64,000 bases of DNA from Cenococcum geophilum 1.58. Taxonomy: Eukaryota; Ascomycota; Dothideomycetes; Gloniales; Gloniaceae. Shown here in pieces: positions 21,214-31,900 of the stretch. Below the pieces are notes generated by a model. That model was not told where the DNA came from. It saw only the letters and a list, made by a program, of their open reading frames with translations, and searched no databases. Position numbers and translations under genes: made by a program. The first letter of the stretch is position 1. Every line of letters starts with the position of its first letter. Location: assembly GCA_001692895.1 (NCBI GenBank), contig KV748199.1, positions 124,001-188,000 on the forward strand, in the 5' to 3' direction.

Positions 21214-23738
21214 ATATATAAATAATGTACTATTTAACTACCTTAATAACTTCTGTACCGTATACCTGGATAATATTATAATTTACTCTAAAAATAAACT
21301 GGAATATAAAGAGTATGTCTATAAAGTCCTATAACGGCTTTAGGAAGCTAGCCTCTAAGCTAATATTAAGAAGTTAGAATTTAGTGTTAAGCGTATAAAG
21401 TACCTAGGGTTTATTATTAGTATAAACGGGATTAAGGCAAACCTAGAAAAGACGGCTGTAATTAACTAATAGGTACCCCTAAGGACTATAAAGAGGGTGT
21501 AGTTATTCTTAGGGTTCTATAACTTCTACTAACGCTTTATTAGGAACTATAGTAGAATTACCTAGCTACTAAGCCTACTTACCTATAAGGACCGGCCCTT
21601 TTACTTTAATACTGTATATAGGCAGGCCTTTAATAAGCTTAAGAAACGACTGGTCTCTACTCCCTTACTTACCTACTTTAACCTAAAACGGCCCTTAATG
21701 CTAGAAACCAATGCCTTAGATAGTGTTATAGCTAGCGTTTACTCCCAAAAGTAGATAGACGGAGAATAGCACCCTATTACTTACTATTTAAAGACTATAG
21801 TAAATGCTAAGCTAAACTACCCAATTTACGATAAAGAAATGCTGGCTATTATCTCTAGCTTTTAGTACTAGCAAGCCCAACTAGAAGGCACCCCCAAGTC
21901 TATCTAGGTAGTTTCCGATTATAAGGCCTTAGAATATTTTATAATAATAAAGGCCCTTACAGCCTAATAGGCGCGCTAAGTAGATACCTTATCTTAGTTT
22001 AACTTCCTAATTATATATAGGCTAGGCGCTACTAACTATACGGACGCTCTTATAAGGCGTAAATAGGATATAAATAACTAGATAGCTATAAAGATCTTAT
22101 TACGGACCTAAGCGCTACTATAACTAGAGTACCTTAACCTTTAGATACGGGCAGAACTAAATACAGACTCTTTAGATGCTAAGATATGCCTAGTTAACTT
22201 TATAGAACTAGACCTTATTAATAAACTACTATAGGTAAACTATACGGCCCCTTCTCTATAGGAGTACCGCAAAAAGGCAAAGAGCATTTCTAGCCTATAG
22301 TTCCTTAAAAGTGGACTGCTTAAGCACCGTAAACGGCTAGTAGTAGTAGAGGAATAGAACTTGCGGACTTAGCTTATTACTAAAGCATATACTTAGGTCT
22401 CTACAGCCTACCCTAGAAAAAATAAGACCTATAGGATTATTAGCAACCGCTACTACTAGCCCGGAATAATTATAGATATTAACCGCTATATATAGAACTG
22501 CAATAACTGCTATAGGTTTACAATTTTATAAAATAAAACCCTAGGACTATTAAAACCCCTCCTAATACCTAACCGCCCCTAGTAATATATCTCTATAGAC
22601 TTTTATAAGCTACCTTTAGACCATAACGGATATGATATAGTTATAATCCTAGTTAACCGCTTTAGTAAGCGCCCGTTCTTAATTCCCTATTATAAGAATA
22701 TTAATGCTAAAGAGGCGGCCTAACTGTATATTTACTACGTTTACTAAATTTACGGACTACTAGACACTATTATATCTAACCGCGGGCCATAGTTTATATT
22801 AGTCTTTTAGAATAAGTTTATCTAGATCCTAGGCATTAAGCTAAAGCTTTCTACGGCATATTACCCCTAGATAGATGGTTAAACGGAGATTATAAATTAA
22901 TACTTAGACTAGAGACTTTGGCCTTTTATTAACTACTTCTAGAATAACTAGGCCAAACTATTACCCTTAATAGACTACACCCAAGCGACCCTACCCCACG
23001 ACTTTACCAGATTTGCCCCTATTTAACTAGAAATAGGTTACCTCCCCCATATAAGCTTTAACTAGGAAAGACTAAAAGGGCCCTAGACTATACGCGAAAA
23101 ACTATCTTATAAGAAAGCCTAGCAGTACACTAAGCGCTTAAAAGAAGCCTAGAAAGTAGCCTATATAAACCTAAAAAAGGCCTAGAAATTAATAAAATAG
23201 TAGGCGAATAAGTATAGGCGCGAGCCTAACTTTACTATAGGTAATATGGTTTAGATTATAATAAAAAATTAAAAGATAGAACGGCCTAGCTATAAGCTGG
23301 ACTATAAAATAGCAGGACCGTATAAGATTCTTAATAAAGTAGGCAACTTATACAAGGTTAAGCTCCTAGACTTAATTAAAGTTCACTCTATCTTCTTACT
23401 AGATAAGCTATAGAAAGCTATAAATAACTTACTACCCGGACAAAAGAATAAACCTCCCCTACTAATTTAAGTTAATAGCGATAATAAATAGGAAATTAAA
23501 GAAATACTAGCCTATAAACTTATAAAGGGAATGTTAAAGTATCATGTTAGTTAGAAAGGATATAACCTAAACCCCACTTGGTACCCTATATAGAACTTTA
23601 TAGGTAGTCCCTATAAGCTTTAAGAGTTCTATAGCTGTTACCCTAATAAACCCAGACCACTAAAGTACCTAGATAAGTAGATAGAATGCTAGTATAATAA
23701 AGACAATAAGCTACTAGAAGAATATAAGGACAAAAACA

Positions 23739-23838
23739 CCCTAGAAATTTCTTAGTTATATAAGGTCTTAAGATATCTAAAAACTTTAACCGGCGGTTAA
23801 AGTTATCTAATTAGTTAGATTCTCTTACTAAGACTTTT
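23739..23838 (+). repeat. 100-bp block shared with copia B2, in gypsy D 3' part
   Basis: The partner of 16267-16366, with 5 transitions in 100 positions and no gaps. In gypsy D it sits between the chromodomain region and the polypurine tract. Confidence 0.85.
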
Positions 23839-23865
23839 AGCAATAAAGCCTAAGGGCAGGCTTTT

Positions 23866-23883
23866 TTAGAGGGGGGGGGGGGG
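23866..23883 (+). promoter_or_regulatory. Polypurine tract of gypsy D
   Basis: A purine run that includes 13 consecutive G (23871-23883) lies three bases before the 3' LTR. This is the site where plus-strand DNA synthesis is primed in LTR elements. The homopolymer length may be imprecise. Confidence 0.7.
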
Positions 23884-23886
23884 TAA

Positions 23887-24104
23887 TGTTACAGCACTTA
23901 GCAGATCTTCGCACCGGCAAGTTGCCATAGATTGCTGTATATTGCGGTCACGTGACGTAAAGATCTTATAAAATATCGAACGGCGCTGCTCTTCTTCTCC
24001 TTTCCTTTCCCTAGCTTTAGATTCTCGTTTATAGACAATCCAATTATATAGGCTTACGCGTCCCCTTTGCCGTGCCTATGCCTTAATTAACTGAGTCACT
24101 AACA
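23887..24104 (+). repeat. 3' LTR of gypsy D (218 bp)
   Basis: Same length as the 5' LTR, starting TGTTACAG and ending CACTAACA. It keeps GTCACGTGAC (23947-23956) and the TATA box. Gypsy C1 resumes at the duplicated GCTAG. Confidence 0.9.
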
Positions 24105-27100
24105 GCTAGTGCGTTTATAAGCCTAAATTATATAACTAATAGTTTATATAGTCCTTCCTTTAACCTAAAGGCTGCCTTCTATTTATCGCCTTCCTTAATT
24201 TTAATCTAATAGTACGCCTATTTTAGATCTATCTTTATAAAAATTTATATATTACTAATCCTATTTTAGATTTCGCTAATTAAGGATAAAAGATACCTAT
24301 CCTTTCTAGTAATACTGTTTAACTATCTATAGTTAATATATAGCCTTAGTTTACCATTCTTCTTTAGTATAAATAGTACTGGATAACCCGCTAATAACTA
24401 CGATAGTCTAATATATCCCTTTTATAAGTTTTCTTAGATAAACTCTTTTAATGCTCTACCTTCTTCTTTAGTAAGCTTATAGATTAGAAAAAACCTTAGA
24501 CTTATTTCTAGTTCTAATTCTATCTTATAGTTCTATACTATATACTCTAATAGCTTTTTACTTTCTAGTAACTATAGTTTCTTACTATACTTATAGTATC
24601 TCTTTAATATATAGCCTAACCCTTTCTTAGTCTCTTCGTAGGTCGCTTCTACTTAGTACTATACTAACTTAGCCTATTATTACATCTTATAGCGTTAAGT
24701 ATCTTTAATATTAACTTAGCCTATAACCTAATTAATCTTTAAATTATATTTCTATAACTAAGGCATTCCTAATACTACCTTATTATTCCCTAATAGTAAT
24801 ATATTAAAAGATATCTTAACTTATCTTCCTTTAATGGTTAATAATACCTCCTCTATAGGCTATTAGATCCCCTAAAATCATCACTAATAGGTAAGAATAT
24901 TCTTTCTTTCTATATAGTAACCCTATTCTTTTAACTACTACTAGTAAAATATAGTTCCTTATTACTCTACTATCTATTAGTGCCTTAAACTATTAATCTT
25001 ATTACTTAACTTATAAATTTAGGTATTAACCTTAAATTCCTTTAAGGGTTTAAGGCTCTACTACTAGTTCCCTCTAGTTTTATAGGCCTCTACTTTTCCT
25101 AACTATTAGCTGCTAGATCCTATTTATACTTAATCTAACTTTAGCAAATACTTAGTTTGCTTTTTATCTTTAATATACTATAAATAGGTGTTCTCTAGAT
25201 ATTTTTACCATTATTATCTATCTAGGTATTTTTCCGTAAGGAATCTTCCTAGTTAAAGTATTAAGTCCCCTTATTCTTAAACTTCTACTAGGTGCCAACT
25301 ATGCATATACTTAGCATTTTAATATTTCGCCTTATTTATTAACCAATATATTCTTACTAGGCATTTCCGGTTTTTATTTTTAGGTACTCTATATATATTA
25401 TACGCATTATCTATATATATAATCTATACCAATATATAATATACTTAGTATCTTAGGTTAACTCTTAGCTCGTCTTTATCCTTAAGTTTAAACCTTTCTT
25501 ATATTAATTTAAGCGTTATAACTTTATTTATAGGTACTAAGATTTATCTCTCATTTTTTTTAGTTCTCTAATTACTCCTTTAGATCCTTTAATATTATAA
25601 TTAAGGCTCCCTTAATATAAGTTATCGCCTTCTCTATAATTGGGTGGTTTTAAATAACTTTTTTGTCTAACTATATATAGAAATCTTCCTACTTATTATT
25701 ATGTTGCTGCCTATACCACTTTTAGTATAGCCCTTTAAGTATATACGGTGTATCTATTAAGAAGTATCTTCTTATTACTATATCGTAACAGCCCTTTATG
25801 TGTTATTCTTTAAACCTAGTTAAAATCCCTAAATCCTCTTCTTATTCTAGTTTAGTAAGCCATTTAGCTCTTAGTATACCTACTCTTAGCCTATTAGTAA
25901 TTTTTTATATAGGTACTCTATCCCTTATACGTCCTAATATACTAGATCTCTTATCTAGTTTCTACTCTTGCTATATAATAATTCTTTATCTAAATTCTTC
26001 TATAGTTTCTTTTAGTTTACGTCTTATAAGTAGATCCTTAAAGTCTTCCTACTTCCTAATCTTTATATTAAGTTTTTAATCTTTAGGCTAAACGCTTTAT
26101 TTATTTAGTAAGTCTTCTAAGTCTATATATCTGTCTCCTAGTCTAATTGCTATTTATACTATAGATTCTCTAATCTATAAAAAAGCCTTTTACCTCTTAC
26201 TTATAGGTGTCCTAATTCGTACTCTAAATTCTTAACCCCTTAGCTTCTTTAATCCTAAGCTTACTTCTAGCTTAAGCTTAGCTCCCGCCTTAGTCTAACT
26301 AGACGTCTTTAGTGTTTTTATCTCGTCTTAAGAGTCTTAAATCTTACTTATCTTGTCTTAAGAGTCTTATACCTATAGGAAACTCTATCCTAAGCTTATT
26401 TGTATATTCCTAAACTAAGCTACTACCCTATTTTATCGGTTTTTGTCTATTATAGGTCCTTAGGTATACCTTATTTTATCTTAAGAATCTTAATTATCTC
26501 TTATCTCGTCTTAAGAATCTTAAGCCTTTAGCCTTTTACCTTTATTAAGTGCCAAAGTAGTTTACTGACCTACTTCTCTTACATCTTATAAAGTAATAGA
26601 TATCGTATCTAGTAGGGTTTTAATCCCTACTAATATTCCCTATTTTATAGTAGAATTATCTTTTACCTCTAGTATAATATCTCTAATGGCTATATGTTCC
26701 TAGTAAACCGCCTTTATTACCTTATTATTACGGAATATTTCGCCTATATTAAATTTATCGTCTTTAATATTTAATCTACGAACTAGTTTATTGGTTCCTC
26801 TATACTTTATAAATTTTAGCTCCTATAGCTAATAGCTTATACTATACTTAGCATCTTTATAAATTTGGTATACGTTATTATAATAAAATATAAAACTTCT
26901 AATCGAACATTCTTTTGTTCCTTATAGTATACTATTATCCCTCTATATATATATGTCTTCTACTAGTCTAGTTCCCTTTATTATATAGTAACTCTAACCA
27001 TCTTTATAATCCCTTATAAAGTAACCTTATTTCCTATAATTTATATAAGCTCCGTCTTTAAACTATTAACTTTACTATAAAGTCCGCCTAAACATCTTCT

Positions 27101-27380
27101 GCTAATAAGATCCCTAATTTAGCCTCTACTCCTTAGTTCTATAATTACTAGATCCTTAACCTTTAGGTTTTTATAGTTTCTTACTCTATCTCTTATAGGC
27201 TTCTTTAGTACTACTTAGGTCTATTAGCTCTACACTATACCATAGTTTCTAATTTAGCTTTAGTTATTACGTACTCTACGCCTTATACAACTATAAAACT
27301 CTATCCTAGCCTCTTTTAGCCTATTCCCTTTAGTAAATCTAATTATTAATCTTAATTACTTAATTTATTAGTTCCCTTAG

Positions 27381-27481
27381 TGTAACGTGGCCCGCCTCCA
27401 CGTCGCCATACGGCCAAAAAGACTGAGAGTGCTTGCGAACTTGTCGCAAGCGCGGCGGGACCTAATATATATACTCTTACA
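27381..27481. repeat. Left terminal repeat of TRIM-like element
   Basis: 101 bp containing a hairpin, GCTTGCGA with TCGCAAGC around a 5-base loop (about 27431-27451), and a GGCCAAAAAGAC motif also present in the right repeat. Confidence 0.8.
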
Positions 27482-27664
27482 ATTGCCCTCTCCTCTGCGC
27501 GCTCGTCCTCGAGCGCTCGCAGGGATTCCTCTATGCGCCCGTTCGCGCCACAGGGAAAACGCCAAGAGTATCACCATATTAGTTAGTCCCCAGTAACGTA
27601 AGCGATCGGAATCTCCACCGACGCCTTATCGCACGGATGCGCGTTAGACTGTACCAGAGCGAAG

Positions 27665-27700
27665 TAACCGATGGGGATTGAACCCACGACACCTGGCCCC
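27665..27700 (-). other. tRNA T-arm-like segment inside the TRIM
   Basis: On the minus strand, GTGGGTTCAATCCCCAT forms a 5-bp T stem with a 7-base loop matching the RNA polymerase III B box (GGTTCAATCC). I could not find an A box, an anticodon arm or a pairing acceptor stem at tRNA spacing, so this is not a whole tRNA gene. It could be a captured 3' tRNA half or an oversized primer-site relic. Confidence 0.45.
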
Positions 27701-27720
27701 AGTAAGTTCGCAAGCACAAT

Positions 27721-27822
27721 TGTAACGTTTCCCGCCCTAACGTCGCCATTCGGCCAAAAAGACACGGAGTGCTTGCGATATTAATCGTAAGCGCGGCGGG
27801 ATCTAATATATGTACTCTTACA
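27721..27822. repeat. Right terminal repeat of TRIM-like element
   Basis: 102 bp, roughly 80-85 percent like the left repeat by eye, with the same hairpin position. The repeats differ by more than transitions, so they are not a freshly made pair. Confidence 0.8.
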
Positions 27823-28541
27823 CTTAGGGTATCCACATCTTTTATTAGAATAATTATATCCTAGACTTTAGCCTTAAGTCCCTATTTATACTATGCTATA
27901 AGCGCCTTATTATTCTACTTAACTTATATAGCTAGCGTCTAGAACTGCGTTATATACTTAATTACTAAGGTCCGTTACGTAATATCTTAGAGTTTTCTTT
28001 TCGCTATAGTTACTGCTTTTAGGTCTCTAAACATTTATATAAGTCGCTTTATAAACTCTTCCTAGCTTAAGAATATAAACCGTACTTCTTAGTTAGTAGT
28101 TGTTATTCTATTCGCCTATATTTCTATAAGGTAAGGCTTAAACTACTTAAGTGCCCTCCCTAATAGGAATAGTCCTATATAGGCTATACAATCTATAGGT
28201 ATTAGTAGCTTTACCCCTTTCTATATAACTTTAAAGTGCATTTATATAAGAAATCCCTTAAGCTTTAACCTCTCTCCTAAATATCTCTTAATTAATAGTA
28301 ACTTAATCTTCGCTGCTCCTATTCTATTAACCCTTTCTTTTAGCGCCGCATTATTGGTCGTTAATTAGTTAACTATCTCTTATAGTTGTCTAACCGTCAT
28401 AGGTTACTGTGAGTTAGTATCTACTATACTAATATCGCCTAACCTTAAAGTAGTTGCCGCCGTTAATGGCGTTATAGTGGCTGCTTTTAGTGGTATGTTA
28501 TTCGACTTTCTATATTTAACACTATAACTAGGTAGTAATTA

Positions 28542-28964
28542 TATAACGGAACCTTGTAGCAGGTACTATAATAGGCTTATTAATAGGCTAGGTGTATAGG
28601 TAATATAAATTAAAGTTAATAACGTAATAATAACTGGTGGAGTGGTTGCCTAATAAATTAACTCTAATTATATTCTAAGAATTACTATAAGGAAGGAACT
28701 ATCTAGGTAGGGACTATAGTCCTTTAAATACACGACCGTACTCCCAAGAAATCCTTCTTATATATAATATACGTATACTTTATCTGCTTTATTATAGATT
28801 ATATAGATTATACAGATTATATAGATCTAATTACGTAACTTAGTTATTATTTCTCGTCATATAGCTTAACTGGTTCTATCCTAAACCGTACTTATATTAA
28901 CTAACTAGCTTCTTCTAACTCCTCTCTAAGTAGTTATAACATTGTACTTAAAGCGTCCGTAATA
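28542..28964 (-). repeat. 5' LTR of gypsy C1 (423 bp)
   Basis: Read on the plus strand it begins TATAACGGAACC and ends GCGTCCGTAATA, the counterpart of the C2 LTRs. It contains a short tandem run of GATTATATA-type 9-bp units (about 28796-28831). The spacer begins directly after it. Confidence 0.85.
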
Positions 28965-29401
28965 TAAGGCCTCTAGGATTGTAGAGACTATATACTATAG
29001 GTACGTGCCTTTAATACGTGACCGATGGACGTCTAAGGGGTATCCGGGGGTTATCCTAAGGGCAACTTAAGGTAGCCGCAATAATATCCCTTAAATTGCC
29101 CCCCCCCCTTCTTACGGTTGGCCCCCAATTGCCATTACTTTACGGTAGAGGGAGATTATAAGGGCTCGTCCTAGAAGGGGTTTAGAGAGACATTAAAGAA
29201 GTATTAGTATACTACTATATATTATCTATCTATCTAACCCCTACTTTAAACTCCTAAAAAATCTTAATAAGGATAAAATATAACTAGAGAAAAGATATAA
29301 TAATTACTAGAAACCTACTAAAAGCCTATTAAAAGTCTATTAGTAACTACCTAGGCTAACTTAAAATTTTTTATATAACTTTATATCTAAGCCTTTATAC
29401 C
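28965..29401. other. 437-bp spacer not assigned to any element
   Basis: The only DNA in the window I cannot place in an element. It lies between the 5' LTR of gypsy C1 and the 3' LTR of copia B3. It holds an imperfect inverted repeat (GGGCAACTTAAGG at 29060-29072 with CCTTAAATTGCCC ending at about 29101), a run of ten C (29099-29108), a TACGTGACC motif near 29012 and AT-rich DNA in its right half. No open frame, tRNA or LTR signature is seen. It may be old target DNA or part of an unrecognised element. Confidence 0.6.
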
Positions 29402-29702
29402 TATTAGTTACACAAAGTAACTTACTAATAACGACTACTTAAGTAGGTTATAGTGATGTTGGTTAATATGCTTCTTATTAGAATAAAAAAGGGCAAGGAG
29501 CTTAAGACTCCTCGCTACGCTAGTGCCGCGGCGATATATAATAACCGCTTGCCTTATTCCCGATACTAGTAACTCTTCTTTATAGTTACCATCTATATAT
29601 AAATACTGCTTAACTAGCGTAGTGTTATAGGACTACCCCGTAATACCTTATATACGCCTACTAATTAAGCCTAGTTATAAGACTGTAATTTACCACAATC
29701 TA
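29402..29702 (-). mobile_element. Copia B3 fragment: 3' LTR and 3' untranslated DNA
   Basis: The 3' LTR is 29402-29565 (164 bp), the reverse complement of the copia B LTR with its CTCCTCGC hairpin half kept. After it come about 137 bp that match the B2 3' untranslated part next to its LTR (16590-16659). Gypsy C3 interrupts at 29703. The element continues at 37652. Confidence 0.86.
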
Positions 29703-30127
29703 TATTACAGACGCTTTAAGTACAATATTATAACTACTTAGAGAAGAGACGGAAGAAGCTAGTTAGTTAATATAGGCATAGTCTAGGATGGAGCCGATAG
29801 AACTATATAACGAGGAATAGTAACTAAGGTCATATAATGTAATCTATATAATCTATATAATCTATATAATCTATATAAAGTAGACAGAGTACACGTATAT
29901 TACGTACAAGAAGGATTTTATAGGAGTACGGTTGTATATTTAAGGACCCTTAGTCCCTACCTAGATAGTTCCTTCCTTATAGTNATTCTTAGAATANAAT
30001 TGGAGTTAATCTATTAGGCAACCACTCCACTAGTTATTATTACGTTGTTAACTTTTATACTTACATTTCCTATATACCTAGCCTAATAACAAGCCTATTA
30101 TAGTTCTTACTACAAGGTTCCGTTATA
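29703..30127 (+). repeat. 5' LTR of gypsy C3 (425 bp)
   Basis: Starts TATTACAGACGC and ends TTCCGTTATA. It includes four 9-bp units AATCTATAT in a row (29841-29876) upstream of a TATTTAAGG motif (about 29938) that may serve as the TATA element. Confidence 0.88.
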
Positions 30128-31689
30128 TAATCACTACCTAGTTACAGTATTAATATAAGAAGTTAAACAATATGCCACCAAAAGCAGCTACCACGACACC
30201 ATTAACGGCAGCAACTACTTTAAGGACAGGAGGTGATACCAGTATAGCAGATACTAACTTATAGCAACCTATAACGGTTAGACAACTATAGGAAATAGTT
30301 AACCAGCTAATAGCTAATAATATAGTGTTTAAAGAAAGACTTAATAGGATAGGAGCAGTAAAGATTAAGCTACTATTAATTAAGAGATTTATAGGAGAGA
30401 GGTTAAAGCTTAAAGGATTCCTTACGTAGATGCACTTTAAGGTCTTATAGGAGGGAGTAAAGTTACCTATACCCGTGGATCGGATAGCCTATACAGGACT
30501 ATTCTTATTAGGAAAAGCACTTAAGTAGTTTAAACCTTACCTTACGGAGATATAGGCGAATGGAATAACAACCACTAACTAAGACGTGTAATTTATATTC
30601 TTAAGTTAAGAAGGATTTATAGAACAACTTATATAAATGTTTAGAGACCTAGAAAAAACAACTATAGTAAAAAGAAAACTCTAGAACCTTATACAACGAA
30701 CTTTAGTAATTAAGTATACGATATAATTCTAAACACTAGTAATATAAGTAGAGTAGAATAATAGGGCGCTTATAGCATAGTATAAATAGGGACTTAAGGC
30801 TAAAGTNNANGACNNNATTATNCTAATAGAAGATNNGGANACCCTANNGGANNTAATANATNANGCNATTAANATTAATAATNNGATNTNCTAAAGGGAA
30901 TAGGCTAAGAGAGGCTAGGATAGAGTTCTATAGTTGTATAAGGCGCAGAGTACGCAACAATAAAAGCTAAGTTAGAAAATATAGTATGGCGCAGAGCTAA
31001 TAGACCTAAGTGGTACTAAAAAAGCCTATAAGAGATAGAGTAAATTATAGAAACCTAGAGGACAAGGATTAAGTAATTAAAGGTCTAAGGAGTAAAGGCC
31101 AAATTAGGGATCTTAATAGCAGAAGATATTTAGGCGGACTCTATAGTAAGAGAAATAGTTTAAAGAAGGAGCTTATATAAATTACAGAAAACAGGGTTAT
31201 TATATTAGAGACTATAGAAGTAGGCAGAGTTATTATATAGTAAAAGGCATAAGACTAGCAGACGATATACATATATAGAGGGATAATAATATGCTACGAG
31301 GAACAAAAGAATATTTAATTAGAAGTTTTGCGTTTTATTATAATAACGTATACTAAATTTATAAGGACGCTAAGTATAGCGCAAGCTATTAGCTATAGGA
31401 GCCAGCACCTATAGGATATAGAGGAACTAACAAACTAGTTCGCAGATCGGATATTAAGGACGATAAATTTAACGTAGGCGAAACATTCCATAACGATAAG
31501 GTAATAAGGGCCGCTTACTAGAAGCGGGTAGACCTTAGAGATATTATACTAGAGGTAGAGGATAATTCCACTATAGAATAGGGAATATTAGTAGGGATCA
31601 AAACCCCACTAGATACGATGTCTATCGCTTTACAAGACGTAAGAGAAGTAGGATAGCGAACTACTTCGGCACTTAATAAAGGTAAAAGG

Positions 31690-31900
31690 CTAAAGACTTA
31701 AGATTCTTAAGACGAGATAAAAGACGACTAAGATTCTTAAGACGAGATAAGGTATACCTAAGGACCTATAATAGACAAAAACCGATAGAGTAGGGCAGCA
31801 GCTTAGTTTAGAAATATATAAATAAGTATAGGACAGAGTTTCCCATAGGCATAAGACTCTTAAGATAAGATAAGTGAGATTTAAGACTCTTAAGACGAGA
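31690..31900 (+). repeat. Interrupted short repeats in gypsy C3 gag-pol linker
   Basis: The motif GA(T/C)TCTTAAGACGAGATAA recurs four or five times with spacers. All four family copies have it, in reverse in C1 (about 26320-26520) and C2 (about 44840-45030) and forward in C4 (about 57860-58060). It would encode an acidic repeat in the unassigned segment. Confidence 0.7.

Larger units (their letters stand above)
17048..24104 (+). mobile_element. Gypsy D: complete-length Ty3/gypsy chromodomain element
   Basis: LTRs of 218 bp at 17048-17265 and 23887-24104 are flanked by a perfect GCTAG duplication (17043-17047, 24105-24109). Parts in order: gag from about 17491 with a CCHC zinc-knuckle remnant at 18466-18507; protease (about 18680-19000); reverse transcriptase (about 19740-21460, split by the 20137-21213 insertion); RNase H (about 21680-22080); integrase with its zinc-binding and core regions (about 22200-22950); a chromodomain-like end (about 23470-23680, with KYHVS and a Trp-Tyr-Pro motif); and a polypurine tract (about 23866-23883). 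Chromodomain integrases target heterochromatin. The element has whole architecture but dozens of RIP-type breaks. Its parent length without the insertion is about 6.0 kb. Confidence 0.92.
27381..27822. mobile_element. TRIM-like miniature terminal-repeat element (442 bp)
   Basis: Direct terminal repeats of 101 bp (27381-27481) and 102 bp (27721-27822) both start TGTAACG and end CTCTTACA, and flank a 239-bp interior. The target duplication CTTAG is perfect (27376-27380, 27823-27827), and gypsy C2 shows the empty site. TG...CA ends, a 5-bp duplication, short LTRs and no coding capacity are the marks of terminal-repeat retrotransposons in miniature. It is GC-rich and barely RIP-mutated, in sharp contrast to its host. 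Strand is undetermined because the ends are TGTAA and TTACA. Confidence 0.78.
24105..28964 (-). mobile_element. Gypsy C1: 5' half of a Ty3/gypsy chromodomain element
   Basis: Reverse-strand element whose 5' LTR is 28542-28964. Gag runs from about 28500 to a zinc-knuckle region near 27040, and a long unassigned segment (about 27000-25030) follows. Protease (about 25030-24770) and the start of reverse transcriptase (to about 24110) come next, and pol continues in the two small left fragments at 16827-17047 and 8430-8773. It matches C2 over its length apart from the TRIM-like insertion at 27381-27822. It is the oldest element of the left block, since B1, B2, D and the TRIM all lie inside it. It is broken by dozens of RIP-type stops. 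Confidence 0.9.

Noticed and set aside
25798-26079. 93-codon open frame, with a 71-codon counterpart at 44380-44595
   Set aside because: Both are antisense to the same part of gypsy C and look membrane-like only because of T-rich composition. The recurrence reflects element homology, not a gene.
27640-27720. Complete tRNA gene on the minus strand
   Set aside because: Only the T-arm is convincing; no A box, anticodon arm or matching acceptor stem at the right spacing.
27377-27836. Four overlapping open frames on both strands
   Set aside because: They lie in the GC-rich TRIM-like element and cross its terminal repeats; frames on both strands at once indicate composition, not coding.
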